Source of the DNA: Pipra filicauda
Lineage: Eukaryota; Chordata; Aves; Passeriformes; Pipridae
Length of the DNA: 64,000 nucleotides
Reading direction: 5' to 3'
NCBI RefSeq assembly: GCF_003945595.2
Contig: NW_024104998.1
Location: 3,405,790-3,469,789, forward strand
Made by a program: the position numbers and the translations under genes. The notes under the pieces are model-generated. The model saw nothing but the letters and a program-made list of their open reading frames with translations, was not told where the DNA came from and did not search any database. Positions 36,553 to 50,500 of this stretch are shown one piece after another (within the stretch, counting starts at the first letter, position 1; every line of letters begins with the position of its first letter).

Positions 36553-39500
36553 AAGTGTTCTGGCATGAATAAAATGGTGAAAAAAAATGTCCCTTCAGAA
36601 AGATTGAAGTGTTTCATTGTATTTTTTTTTGTTTTCAAAGTAAGTCACAGCAACCATTTCCCCCTACTTGGGTCCCCAAAAGCATGGGCAGTCAAGACTG
36701 TTACATATTAAATAGGTGTGTCCTTAGCTGGTGCTGCTAAATGTGAGAGTTCCAGACAGGTCCCTGGACTGGCCTAGAGATGTGCAAAAATAGGTAAAAG
36801 GTAAGAAAGATTAAAAAAAAAAAAAGTAAAAAATATATATATTTATTGATACTAAGTGGGGTGAATAGGAGATGGGGAGAGGTGGAGAGACATTCTTGTG
36901 ACTTCAAAAAGGCCAATATGTCCCTAAGAGAGGCTCAAAACTCAAGAATTTGATCTGAGAGCAACTGAAGTCCTGCTCATTTCTGAAAATAGTATATTTG
37001 ATGTCAAAGAAATTGCTGAAAGAAGTTATGAAGCTGAGTACATTGACAATTTTCTTGCACTTGGTGTGCATCCTGAAAGTTGTATTATGATACAATTTGG
37101 AGGAGGATAATTCTGCTGAAAGAAAGTAGAATTTTCTAAGCTGTTGGTCACAGACAAAATGACCTAAAATGAAAGTGTAATGATGACTCTGTTGCAATGT
37201 AATATATAAGAATCAATTTAAAAGTGACATATAGCACTATTTTGAGGAGATTCTAATTTTTTTTTTTTAATTAGACAGTGACTAATGAAATTATTTGCAT
37301 TTAGCACTGTGGAGTGCAGTGAATTAATTTATACGTGACATTAATATTTCTCTTTAAACCAGAACAACCTACTCTTAATTTGCTTTGCTGATCAAAATAT
37401 ACAGCTGTAATAAATTTGAGGATGAGAGGAAATTACCAAGTTTCAGAAGGCTGTTTCACAGCATGCTTTAACAAGTGAAAATTTGGGCAGAGTGTCTAGA
37501 GAATCTATAATACAATTTCTCTTTATTAACAGTAAAACTAAATGTGTTACTTCATTCACTTTAGATTCGGCAACAAGCAAGACAAAGTTGTGACTGGATA
37601 AATCTAGCATATGGAAAGAAGAAAAAAACCCAAATATAATTAGAAATCATATAGATCCTAGGATACTACCTTTGTTAAAAGACATGGAACAATAAAGAAA
37701 TTTAGGTGACCATGTCATGGGAAAATGGGGGGCAGAGAGAGACCTTCAGGGATACTTTAAGATACTTTGGCAGCCGAGTCAGTGATGAATATACTTAATA
37801 TACACTTTGTTGATTTTGCTGTTTCATTCTACGGTTTCATTTGAATGGGTTATCGGGAGTCACAAAATTCACTCAACAAGAAATATGTGGCTGCAGAAGA
37901 GAAATTTCTGAGAAAGAAATGAGACTATGCAATATATGTGTCACCTAGGAGGTTGTACTTTAATTAAAATAATTAATCCTAGGCAAATTTACATGGGAAA
38001 GGAAGAAATCATGGAAACTTAGTGTGGTTTTGTGCAATGTTAATTTTACTGGACTTTATGCTTTTGTCCAGAAAGTATGTGGGCTGTAGAATACAAAACA
38101 AGGCTGGAAAACTGCTGTGCATCTGCTTTGCTTTGTTCTGAGGGAGTGACAAATATGGCTCCCACCAGACTTCAAAAGATCAATCTAAGTGGTTGAAAGA
38201 TATGAAACCCTGGAACCGTTTAAATACACATAAAATGTTAAAATAAAATGTTTAAATCCAAATAACAGGACCTTTCTATAATCTACAAATATTCCACTAC
38301 ATAAACAGACCCCTTTAGAGTGGCAGAGACTGTAAGGGAAACAAGTCTCCCTTGAAGGAAGGCTTTTGCAGAAAGCTGGAATTTGTGTTAAAATTTCTCT
38401 TTGATGTAAACTGCGCCAATCTGACAAACCTCACACCACTGTGAAAGACACAGCAACTGCTTATCAAGCACGGAAAATGTCAAAAAGCAACATGATTTAT
38501 TTGCTAGCAATATGGGAAAAGCACTCTGCACTACAATGGGCTTGACCTAAGGCCCTTTAAATTTAACAAGAGAATTTTATAAGTCCTGAGCAACTATACC
38601 TTCAGGAAATCATGGGGAAGAACAAGCCACTTCATCAACCTCTCCTGACTGCACTAGTGCTTTGGTAGTGTTCTGCTTAATGTTTTATCTCTTACCTCCA
38701 TCTGATGCTGGTAGTACCCAAATGTTGATATTCTCCTTTGTTTTCCCGATGGAACAAAATGATCATTTTTACAGCCCCATGTCCTTCTTTTACAACACCA
38801 TCAGCAGCTTTAAGGGTTCTCTAAAAGTGCTGGGCAAACCCTGGCATCTACCCATCGCTGCATTCAAAATGGGCCACCTGAAGACATTGCACCCAACTGT
38901 GCTCCAAAGGTGAAACTTTGGGCAAAAGGACCTTGGGAAGGGAAAGAAATTTGATGTTTCCTTTGCATGATAGAGTTGGGTTTTTTTAAGAGGGAAGGGC
39001 TCAGGACACTGGACAGGGGGTGGGGCTCTTCCTTTGAGAAAGTACCCATGAAGTGAAATGAAATACAGGAACATTTTTTTATGTTCTCGCTTGAGCAGAC
39101 AAAACAAGGTGCTGGACTGCATCCCCAAGGCAGTGCGAGCTAGCGGAACTGAAGCAAATAGGCAGGTGACAGAGGGAAAATCCAAAGAAATGCCAGATCT
39201 GGGGGTCTGGAGATGCTATTGTCTGTGCTATATTTGAGAAAAAAAATATATCTAGATGAGGTAACAGTGATTGGCATTTTCTAAGCATTAAGGGATTTTG
39301 GATCTAATGTCTTGCAAACCCTCAGCAGGAGGTGTGATTCCCTGGCTGCCCTTGAAAACCCCAGCCACAGGAGATATATGTTATTTTTGGAGAAGTATGG
39401 AAATATCCTACCTACATTGTAAATACTATAGCTTTGAAAACAATACAATGAAATCTTTCAGGTGGTCCAGCCATGTCATCCGTCGTGGCTGGATTGAGGT

Positions 39501-42500
39501 GGGGTGTGAGGCCCCCCGCAATACTTTGTGTTGATGTAACAGTTAAATACTGAGCCATGCAAATGTGTGTGGAGAAGAAATACTTTCAGTCTCACTTTTC
39601 CCTAGCTGCACACAGTGCATAAGTATTTCAGCTCTAAGTGCTTCGTCTGGTGGTATTGCCAGTGTTTCCTTTGTGAAATGCGGTAGGCCAGAGGGATTTG
39701 TCCCATGAAGCACCAAATGAACCCTTCTGCTGTACCTGACCTTTCAGATATGATTACTTGGATTTATTTTTTAAATATTATGATTATTTATTCTACAAGC
39801 CAAATTTATCTTGCTAGTCTGAGGTTAGAGTTAAGGTAGGACTGAACCTTGACATTTTAGCAATATTTTATTTTGTAAAATTAAGGCCACGTTTGGTGAA
39901 TTTTATTATCTTACAAAACTAGAATGAAGAAAATGGATAACTTTTTTGCCTCTTCTTCCCATAGGTTTTTATACTGCCATTCATCAAAGGCAGTAAAGCC
40001 TTAAAAGACCATACAACAGCCTATTCTATTCTGTTCCAAGAATATGTCATGTGGTTACATACTGAACAGGGCTGTGTGCAACAGAGCAGACTTAGTTGAG
40101 ATGACTGGAGAAAATGTTATCATTAGCTCTGTAGGCAAACAATATTAGGAGAGAGAAAACACTTGTGGCAGCCAATACGATTAAATCACTACTTGCTAGT
40201 CACGATCATGTTGCATGTCATGTCCAAAAATATCAATGCAGTTATTGAAGGTAGGACTAACAAAGAGTGCAAGTATCACATCTTTTAGGAGGGAGAAAGT
40301 GTCAGACTTATCCCCTCCTTTTTTTTTTCCAGGCTAAGAAAGAAAAAGTCTTGATTAAAGGAAATGATATCATGGGACTTTTCTAAGCGACATTCAAGGT
40401 GGAGAATAGAAAGTTCAGCAGTAGAAATGAATCAAAACGTCAAGTAGATATTGTTAGGAAGTCTAGCTTTTGCAAAAGGTTCCTCGGGATTTCCATACTA
40501 ATTAAGCAATAGAAGATGATTCTCTTTCTCTGGCAAATTACCATACTTTAACCTCAATCACTGTGGGCTACAAGGTATCAGGCAGTGACTTGTAATGTGT
40601 CACCTTAGGTCCAGAATTGATCTCACTGTGCAGTCAGTTCTGCCACTCCATACATCTGGGCTGCATCTGGCCACCAGCTGGGAAAATCTGTGTAACACTG
40701 GACAGCAGTGCCTACACTGGCCCACTCAAGCACTTAGATTCCCAGGACTCTGAGTATCTCTGCAAACCCCTCCATTTTGTGATGTAGATACACTATGAGT
40801 TACATATAAATGGGTGTATTAAAGAGGCCAAGTGTCACTGACTTGCTTGCATACATAGTACCTAGCACCTGACTCCTCTAGCACAGATTTTTCAAGGATA
40901 AACCCTGTTGAAAGAGTCCCAAACAGGGCAGGCTAACAATTAAGTAATGTGGGCACCCAGGGCTCTTGTTTCTAAATTCACACGTCTTTTGTTTAACATT
41001 ATAGTCCTGACCATGCAGTACAGAAGATGTTCAGTTACGTTTTTCCAGCTCATGTAATCTGCTACATTCATCCCACTGCAGTGTCCTACTTGGCATGTTA
41101 CACACCCTTGTGTATGTTATTGTTGCTTGAAAGCAATAATAATAAAAAAAGGACTTGTTCCTCACTGCACAGCATGTATTATATAAAAATTTGGTATATG
41201 TTCCCAGTCACTGAGTCGTATGTAAACAGATGTGTCAAAAACTTCAGCCTATGAACAATATCAGCTGTCAGAAAAAAAAAAAAAATGCAGATTATATAAT
41301 GAAATTCAGAGAAACAAAATCAGTTACCAGGCAGTGCTTTTAAATGTATCCATTACTAGTGATGAGACTTTAAATTCTTTCTGCTACCATGCAACAAAAT
41401 GAACTGTACTGGAGCAAATGTAATAAACACCAGAAATATAATAAGTATTGTAGCCTGTTGTAAAAGGAGATGGTTTCCTTAGCAATAAAAATGATGCCAG
41501 GAAAGTACCCTTTCTCTTCTATTTCTTTGTTTTTGGTGAATTCTCGTGGTTACTGGCTGATAAGAAGAATCAAATATCTACTATCTAGCTTCAAATTATA
41601 TAAACAGATACAAAGTGAATACATTTCATGCTGATTAGTAACTGGAAAAATTTATTATTTCAGGCTCTATTTAAAATATCAATGATTTTAATGTTATTGT
41701 GCATTTCCTGATTGATGCTATGGGAAAAAAACATATTATGTAACTGGCAAAACATTTGAAATGATGAACATTGGCATATCATCTCATCTACACTGAAATC
41801 AGTTCTCATACCATTAATTCACATGAACATATTAATGCTTAAATCACATTCTCAGATTTCGTACTTGGAAAAAGCAGGTAAGAAATGATTCATACTGTCT
41901 CCCTATCCTAATAGCTATTAGGAAATGAATATCTTTCAGGTAGTGATTAATCTCTGTATTCTTGCATTCTTATGTGGAAAGTTTTTATGGAAAACCATGC
42001 AGGAATTCTGAAAACCTGTTTCTCGTAGGACCTGATTCTTCTTTACAGATACCCAAACACTGTTCTGGCAACATGAAAGAACTTTAAACATATGCATCTA
42101 TTGTTGAGATATAAGATAAACTTACTCGTTATTCTTGAACACAAAAGGAGTATGTTCTGAACAAAGCTGAGATGTGAACAGGATACATTGCTACTGTTTT
42201 GAAAGCGTATTCAGAAATGTATAGATAACACATTCTGAAAGAATCTGTCCCTTGTGGTGTGAATAGGGCAAGGGACTAAAGAAGATATAGGTAAGAGCAG
42301 ATGCCGCACAAAGTAGGAGGACAGTCATGCTGAGTTATAATGTAATGAGTGGTCTGCAGTGCTGATGGTCAGGAAAGAGTATTTTGCTTCCACACTTAAA
42401 TGCAAAGGCAGTCTGATGGACTAAAAGCACAGTGTGTGACTGAAGGACAACTTAAGAGTATGTGCAAAGTAATGCACTACAATAAATGAACATTTTAGTG

Positions 42501-44474
42501 TGAAGCAAAAGACCCCATAATAAACATGAGAAACCTTGGTTCCAGTTCCTCTAAAATACTTACTATGGCTGAAAATATATCCAATATTTAAGAGCTTTAC
42601 ATTCTAATGTTCTCGTTTCTGCCATAAAATGCCTGTGTGTGGCTGGAAGATAGTACTTTAGTGCCTTGTTGGGCAATGGATTGAATGGCAAACATGTAAA
42701 GTACATTGGCTCCTGAGCCTTTGAGACACTTGGAAAACAGTCCTGGTTTTGTAGTATGAAGTATAGATGAGTTTAATTTGAAAAGAAAGCTTTCCCATGA
42801 AAAGCTGAGCCAGTAATATCCTAAGGGAAATGATCAGATGAATATTATCTCCTCTTTTCCTGTGTGTTCTGTCTTCTAGACTAGCTTAAAGCAGACTTCA
42901 AAATTTGATAAATTCACATGAAGTCATCAGTCTCAGAGCCTCTCAGAAGAGCTTGATACAGAGCACCAGGCTGTTGCTATTGGTCTTGAAAGGGTGAAGC
43001 TGACAACAGCTGAGGCCTGTTTCAGGGCTCTCTCACATCACATTACACTGAAGTAAAGTACTTCCAATACAATCTTTTCACCATGAACCTTTTTCCTGAA
43101 TATGGACTTCAGCTTAGATTTTTCTGTCCCAACACTTAAAAATCATAGCCTTTGACCCTTCCAGAGTTAGTTCACCTTCTTTTTGCAGCCTCTTATTCCA
43201 TGCATTGAAGGCAGCTGTCATGCTTTTGAGTCATGTCCACATGTGGATATATATTCTCCATTATAAAGGGAAAAATGAGTTCATTTTAATGGTTTCATTA
43301 GACAGAAGACCAAAGCATTCTACAGCTCTTTCCTCTCAGTAGGACTTTATTTTCTCTTTAGCCATGTAAATTTACCCTGCAACTCTTCATTTGATCTCTG
43401 AAAAGGAGTGTTTTGATGCAAGAGATAGCACAAGCTGTATATGTGCTCTTAAGGATGCTTTTCCTCCATTCATTTATAGTGCCTTTTCATCTCCTAGTAC
43501 TCCCATGCTATCAATTGTATTGTTGATAGTTGTTGATGTGTTAGGTACCATTCTACGAGTCCATTAAATATTAATAAAAGTGGGTTTTTTTCAGAAGAAC
43601 ATCGACGATTGTATATCTAGTGATTCTTGATGTTGTAAGTCAAATAACACCAGCTTTCAGTGCTCTTTCTTTTTTCTCTGCCTATTTATTTTATTTCACC
43701 ACTGCCCTGCATTGGAGTTGACCAAAGACTGCAATGTCATTGCTAAGTCTACCAATTATTATGTGAGAATTGAATCACAAGAATAATTTCAGACTAGAAG
43801 GGAAGTCTCAATTTTATATTACCTTTTCTTCTCCCATATATCCCATCATTAATTGTGGGATGTAATGTGCTATCTTGGGTTGCCCTAAAAGTGCCTTTGA
43901 AGGACTGGTCACACTGAGTGAAGAATGGGGTAGGTTCACTCAGAGAGGTAGTTTTACCCAACAGAGTTACAGGGGTAAGGGAGCTATGCCTGCTGTGCCA
44001 TCCCACAGCAGACACAAACCCAGATAGCCAGTCCAAACCCAGTTCATCCCATAGGAAATCTCCCCACACAGCTTCATAGTCTTCCATGCCTTCTCCAGAC
44101 TCCCAGTCACCTGCTCTACCTGCTCCACCTGCTCCAAATGTATTTCTAAGAAGTAGAAATCTCTTTATCATTTTTGTCTTGCTTTATTGCAGGCCTCACT
44201 GACTTTATTCTCTCACCTCCAGCTCCAAAGCTTAGTGTCCTGTCCCAGACGGTGAGGAGGGTGGCCACCAGTCTCACTGTGAAGGATAGTGTCTTGGTAG
44301 AAATGCTATGGCTCCACTGATCATGGGAGGTTGCAGCGGCCTGGAAGGTGATTACACGCAAAACATGGGGTCTGGGCATGCCTTCAAAGGCCTAGTAACT
44401 TAGAAAGATTCCCTTCCACAGGAGTTCTTGATGAGGTCTTTGGAAGGAAGTTGAGGACAGAGGACAATGTGCCA
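36553..44474. other. Intergenic, about 8 kb, no gene seen
   Basis: AT-rich. Contains an A-run and TATATA patch at 36812-36845 and other poly-A/T runs (37258, 41270). A minus-strand open stretch at 43794-44379 (two ORFs of 125 and 77 codons) includes a small CCTGCTCTACCTGCTCCACC repeat; no domain recognised. Confidence 0.55.
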
Positions 44475-44530
44475 AGGCACTTCGATGATCCTTGTGGGTC
44501 CCTTCCAACTCAGAATATTCTGTGACTCTG
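44475..44530 (+). mobile_element. CR1 3'-tail fragment
   Basis: GCACTTCGATGATCCTTGTG then GGTCCCTTCCAACTCAGAAT and TATTCTGTGACTCTG is a CR1 3' end, plus orientation, about 55 bp. Confidence 0.85.
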
Positions 44531-47500
44531 AAATGCTGAGGCTGTTCTGGTGGCTGAGAAAGCATATAATTGGGGAAATGTCACAATCCAGCTGTGGTGA
44601 TGCGTAAAATTTCCCTCCTGCCTTCTTAGGCAGTTCACAGCATCATGGGAGAGCACTTGAAGGGAGTGTCAGGCATTACTTGCAGTGGTGATAGTGCTTA
44701 AATTAGGTAGTGGCATTTTCAGGTTTTCAGATGAAACTTAAAATATCACAGCTGGCAGCATTTCCAGCATCAGTTGCTAAAACTACTGTGGCAAACTGAG
44801 TTTTTGCTTCTCCTTGCTGCATTGAATAAATTGAATTTCCTTCAGCTTGCCAGATGCTGAATATTCAAGACTAGACTTCAAAAGTCATGTTTCTGTCAGA
44901 GCAGCACCGACATTAAAAATCTCCTGGCTAATATATGAAGTAGCTTCACCTTTCTGTCCTCAGCCGTGATTTCCCTGTCTCCAAATGCTGCAACTACGTG
45001 GTACCAGTACTTGGTACCACATGAACTACCAGTAGTCTTTCACACTTGAAGTAGCTATATGTCACTGCTAGAGGTTGTGTATCATCGAAATACACTCTGC
45101 CATTCTTTGGTGTGTGAGGACCTATGGATATGCATTATTCAAAAAAGAAAAAGCTCTTCCAAGACACGGCTAGGCTTAGCAAGCTGCTTACTTTCTCTGC
45201 TGAAAAGTAGAGGGGAATTGCACCATAACCATGACTCAAAACAAGCATTCTCAGTGATGTTGTCTGATGCACTGCATTTAGCAAGCAAAACTAATGCAAA
45301 ACTCTGAGTTGCATGAAGTCACAGAACATTCCTGTCACACAGCTTCTGCAGTTTCTCTGTTGCCAATGTCTGCAACGTTTTTTCCACTGTGTAAATATTT
45401 GGTCGGTGTTTTTTTTGTATAAATACTTGCACTGCTTCTGCCGTGTTTAAATTCATTGAAAGTAGATACTGCCATACTGAAGGCAATGGGAACGTATTTT
45501 GATGTCATGTGAGGAAGTTCAGTTTCAGGCCACAAGTCCTTTCCTGACTGTGATCTATAATATTGCCTGTGGCATTATTCCTACCTGGCAGAAGAACTCC
45601 ATTAGAATATGATGCTATTACAAGCTCCTTTTTACCTTCACTGTGATCTCAGAGGGACACTCTTTTGTATTCTCTCAGACTTCCTTATGAAGTAATTTAT
45701 CTTTGCAGAGCTTGTCCTGCTCTTTGGAAGGCAGAGGGTCTTATAATTAAAACTGTGACTAGGAACTGTTCTGGGGAAAGATATATGCCTATAGAATACT
45801 ATTAAAAAAAAAAGTCTATAGATATGTTTTGTCTCCCTCTCTTTTTAAAAGCACTTATGGTGAATAATTAATACGATCTGGGAGCACACAGCAACTTTTA
45901 TCTGAAGTCTCCTCTTCCAGGCAGAGGTAAGTGTTCTAATAACAAAAGCAGGAATGAAGCATTCAGAAGCTTAATTTGGGACAGATAAAGCTGTGCAGGT
46001 CAGAGAGGATGTCACAGGAAGTAAAAATGGTTTGGGAGAAGGAAGCAGCCCCTGGAAACAATGAAGAATCTCCCTTATGAGTGTCTTTCACAAGGGAGAA
46101 AAAATGGCAAGTGAAATGCTGAGTGGAATTAGAGCAGTCCTCAAATCCAGGACCTAGAAGTTCAGAGCTATATGTCATTGTAGGCAGAAAGCACTTACCT
46201 ATCTGCACAGCACAGATAGCTGTCTGTATGTGAGCTGGGTTCTTCAGGTATAGCTAGGCATCTTGGAAGTGCCTGAGTTTATTGCTTTCCACATGCGGGA
46301 ACATCATTTTGACAAAGGAACCTGGAAATTGAACTATAAAATGTATTTGCTGAAATGCAGAAATGAGCTTTTCCCAAATTATATAAATTGCAAATGGGCA
46401 CGAAGGGGAGCTGATTTTCTACATGACTGAATATCCAGTTTCAGGAGACTAAGGAAGATGAAGCTTTTGCTGGGTAACAGGATCCTGACAGAAGCTTCTA
46501 GTTCACGAACACCGTGATGAACCTTATGTTTCATATGGCCTTGTTGTCTACGAATCAGCATGCTACAATCTGTTAGGCTTTTTTTTTGGTTGGTTTTTAA
46601 ACTCACAGCAATGCTGATGCATCAAGTTAGCTTTTATATCTAACACAGCTTCCTAATTGAAAGAGTGAAGAACTTCTCTCCTCTACCAGGGATTTGCACA
46701 GACGAAACATGCCAACAAAGCAGATAAGCAGATGCTTTCAGTGAAGTGTCAAGGCTATGGAAGGATTATCTCTCTCTACCTAAATCAAATACATTGCTGT
46801 GAAATAGAGTTCTTTGTATAAGTACTGAAGTGTAAACTAAAGGCTTCCTTCATGTGCAAAGCAGACTAAGTGCAAAGCTAACTTAGCTCCATTCGCTTGA
46901 CAGGACTTCCTTAAGGCTTTATTACACTCCTAAACTGAAATTCTCTTTTATGGACCCCTTCCATGGTAGTAGTGACAGATGGAACCAAATATTTCATGTT
47001 ATACTCTACTACCTGGTAAAATCGGTTAGCTGTCTTTTGGGAGTGGTCCTTGGCTTATACTATCTCCCAAACTGTGCCTAGGAACTCTGAGGAAAAAGTG
47101 GAAGTCAGACAATGCCAAATACATTCCAGAGACCCTTCTAATGTTTAAGAACAAAGATGATCTCAGTTCCTGTGCCTGGGAACACTCCTCTGCATCATTC
47201 ACTTTCTGGAAGAGAAGTCTGTGTGTGAGTTCATTTTGTATGACCTATAAATGTATGTTTTTAAGAGAGGCTGGGGTTACACACAACATCTGCAGTGAAA
47301 TTTGGAACAGTTTTCTCATTCCTTGCTGGCTATTTAAGTGGTTTACTACTGTCTCTGATGCCTAGCTCTCAGCCTAAACTTCTGTGAAAATGCAAATGGA
47401 TGTAGAAACAGAGGAAGAGGCTTCTGTTAGCAGAGAATCTACAACTTCTTACTAATGCCAGACAGTTTTTGAAGGGAAGTTTACAGTGCTCATTATTAGA

Positions 47501-50500
47501 TGGATGGGCATACACACTGGGATAACGTCTTCTTTTTCCTAACAAAGCTAATCCATGGATCAGTTTCAGATGATTGTGTTTATTTTTTGCACATTGTTTT
47601 GGCTTCCGTGAAGATCTGCTTTAAAAAAGAAGTAAGGTTAAGTACAATTAAGAGCTAACCTAACTTTTCCTGGTAATAGGTACAGGGAAATAGGGAATCT
47701 TGAGAAAAGCTAAAGGTGAATTGTAGTGAAGCCACAAATTAAATATACACTTTATCCATTATATTCACAGCCTTCCTACAGGAATGTACATATGTTAAAG
47801 TAGTCTCAGGAGGGCTGCGATGTTATTCCTTGCTAGCAGTAACATCATGCTGTGAATGACAAGTAAAAACATAATTAAAGTGGAATATGAAACTATGTGG
47901 TTCACATAGGGCTGTTGTACATATAATATCAAGTTTTCTCCGGACACACCTAGAAAATACCAAAAAATATAGAATTAACATACATTTATATCTAAGAGTT
48001 ATTTTAAATGGATCACCTACTTGTATGTATAAACATATTTTAATTGTGTTTTTCTATACAGAAATTTAAGACAGTTAAGCATACTTGCATGTCCTTAGCT
48101 GTGTGAAGCTATGGTTTACTTATTCTCCCACACCTTCAATGCTCTAGACAAAAAAGCATGGCTTGTCTTCAATTCACTTCTGGAGGCATTAAACTATGCC
48201 AGTACACTGCAAAGAAAGTTTGAAATATCTTTGCTTTTACCAGGATGTGATAGAGAGATGAAAATGTTTCTATGTGCAGCATGTGTTGGTGTTTATATTC
48301 TGACTCAATTCCATGGCAAAATTTTCATTAATAAAACAGCCAGGGGATCATTTGGAAACAATAAAAAGAATACAACTGAAATTATTAAATCCAGTTTGAT
48401 TCACCTCATCTGGTACCCACCTTACCTTACAGTACAACTTGATAAATACCAGGACTGTTAATTTTAATTAAAATAAACAGATCCATGTAGTTAGAGAAGT
48501 TGCATTATTTGTAATTGTGAATAGCTATCACTTCTGCTAGACTGGGTTTATAACTGCAGCAATCAGAAGCCCATTTAGCATTAGGTGTTCATCCCTTTAA
48601 AAAACTTGGTTTGGAGATTCTGTGTTGAAATCTCACTAATTTGGGTGAATTTAGATAGGTCTAAATGCTCCAAGTCCAACATACATAGTCAGGTTCCAGT
48701 CTGGCAGCCAAATATCACTTTGGCATGGTGCACACAAGTACCCTGCCCATTTTACTCTGAGATCAGACAAAAGAGCGGTTCACAAACCCCTGAGGCTTGT
48801 GGTAAACCTCTGAAGCATGGCTGCAAGGACTACAAGGGGTGAAAATCTGTCAGGTGACTTAAAATCAGCTTACACTCTGCTAGTTGAAAAACCTCTAAGT
48901 TAGCATGTCTGAGCAGTAAGTAGGAACTTCCTGGTCCCTCCATATTTCCCTGGGTCCAAAAGGGGACAACTGTCACAGTAGTAGAGTTTTTGATAGCTAT
49001 AGCATATAGGTACGTATGTGAAATACAGTGATGGCTTTGGCCATAGAGAGTTAACAGGAAGGGTTCAAATGTTATAGTAGAGTAAGTCTCATTGGTAAAT
49101 TGTGAGCATGTGTGCAATTGTGAGCAGGATTGAAGCCAAAGTTAGGAAAAAGGCATGATTTCAGAGATCTCACTATGGCTGCATATACTGTAATGAGAAA
49201 AGCAATTTAGACCATGGAAGTTGAAGGGTTTTATTGACGAGGTAGATCATGTTGTACTGTTCCCATGTGGTTCTATCATCAGCCAGCTAACCTAGCTAGC
49301 AGCAAGTGTAACTCAGATGGATTTAATGAGATATATTTAATAAGTACATTCACAATCAGGTTCAACACACAGGATTTTTTGTTTTCCCCAGGCTTCTGAC
49401 AAAGCCTGTGACCAGCTGTGAAAGTTAATTGTATGTTATGTTGTAACTGTCTGGGGCTGGCAGAAAACCTTTATCCTAAGGTATATTTTTGTCCCTTGGC
49501 AGCAACACAGAAGGAAGGAAGTTTGAATTTCATTTTCCCCTGGTTTGATGTATAACTAGTATGGCAATGTGTTGGGACTTGTTTTTATGTTGCAGGGAGT
49601 TCTAGATGTGCCCTTTAACATTTTGTCTTTTTGCTTCCATAAAGTGAAATACAGATTCTCAAGGGTTCATTCTCATATAGCCCAGGTAAATAGTACAATA
49701 GTGCTTGACTAGTTTGCCACTGCATTAAACACTGAAGGAAGCTTTCTATATTCTTTTATATCCTTGAAAGAGCTTGTTTTTCTCATTCAAGACATCACTT
49801 GGATTTTTTTCTGCTCTACCTTTGCACACTTTATCATTCCTTTGTTAATACCAGTTAAGTGGTTGGTGGTATTTGCATTCTAAGCCATCCTGTTTAGCTT
49901 TTACTGTTTGAGCTATTTGAAATCATAGTGTTTTGAGTGGTCTGCTCCAACAGCATTTATGACAATAAAATTATTTATTACAATCAGATGATTTGTATAG
50001 TCTTCTCTTTGGCTTTGTGTGTAGCCCCTGATGCAACTTCCTGGGGACTACATAATCACACCAAAACCAGTGAGCACTTAATGTTTTTTTCATGGAGCTT
50101 TTATTAAGAATGTGCTCAGGCATTCCTTATCTCATGGTGGGTTATGGGTTTGTTTCTTTGCTCCTGCAAGCCCATAGATTGGCATGTCTTGCCAGAATGA
50201 ATGGTAATGAATGGATCGGGTGGAATGGGCATGTTGGAGGATTCATTTCCTTGTGTTTCTTTCTTTCGTCAAATCAACATTTTATCATCAAAAGCAGAGA
50301 GACATAATCTTCTTTTCCTGCTTCCCAATGTTCCTAATAAATCAAATATTTTTGTGAAGGCAAGTTAAATATTTGCAAAATGGTAACTACAATAGCATGA
50401 TTTGAAAGTTAAACACTAATTGAACTGCATGCCCTTAAATGAAGAATTTTAAGATATTTTCTTGTGAAAATCTCCATTTTAATGAGGTTCCATGCAGAGG

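Noticed and set aside
44998..45020. Inverted repeat GTGGTACCA/TGGTACCAC as a possible regulatory palindrome
   Set aside because: Stem of only 9 bp in an unannotated area; compatible with chance.
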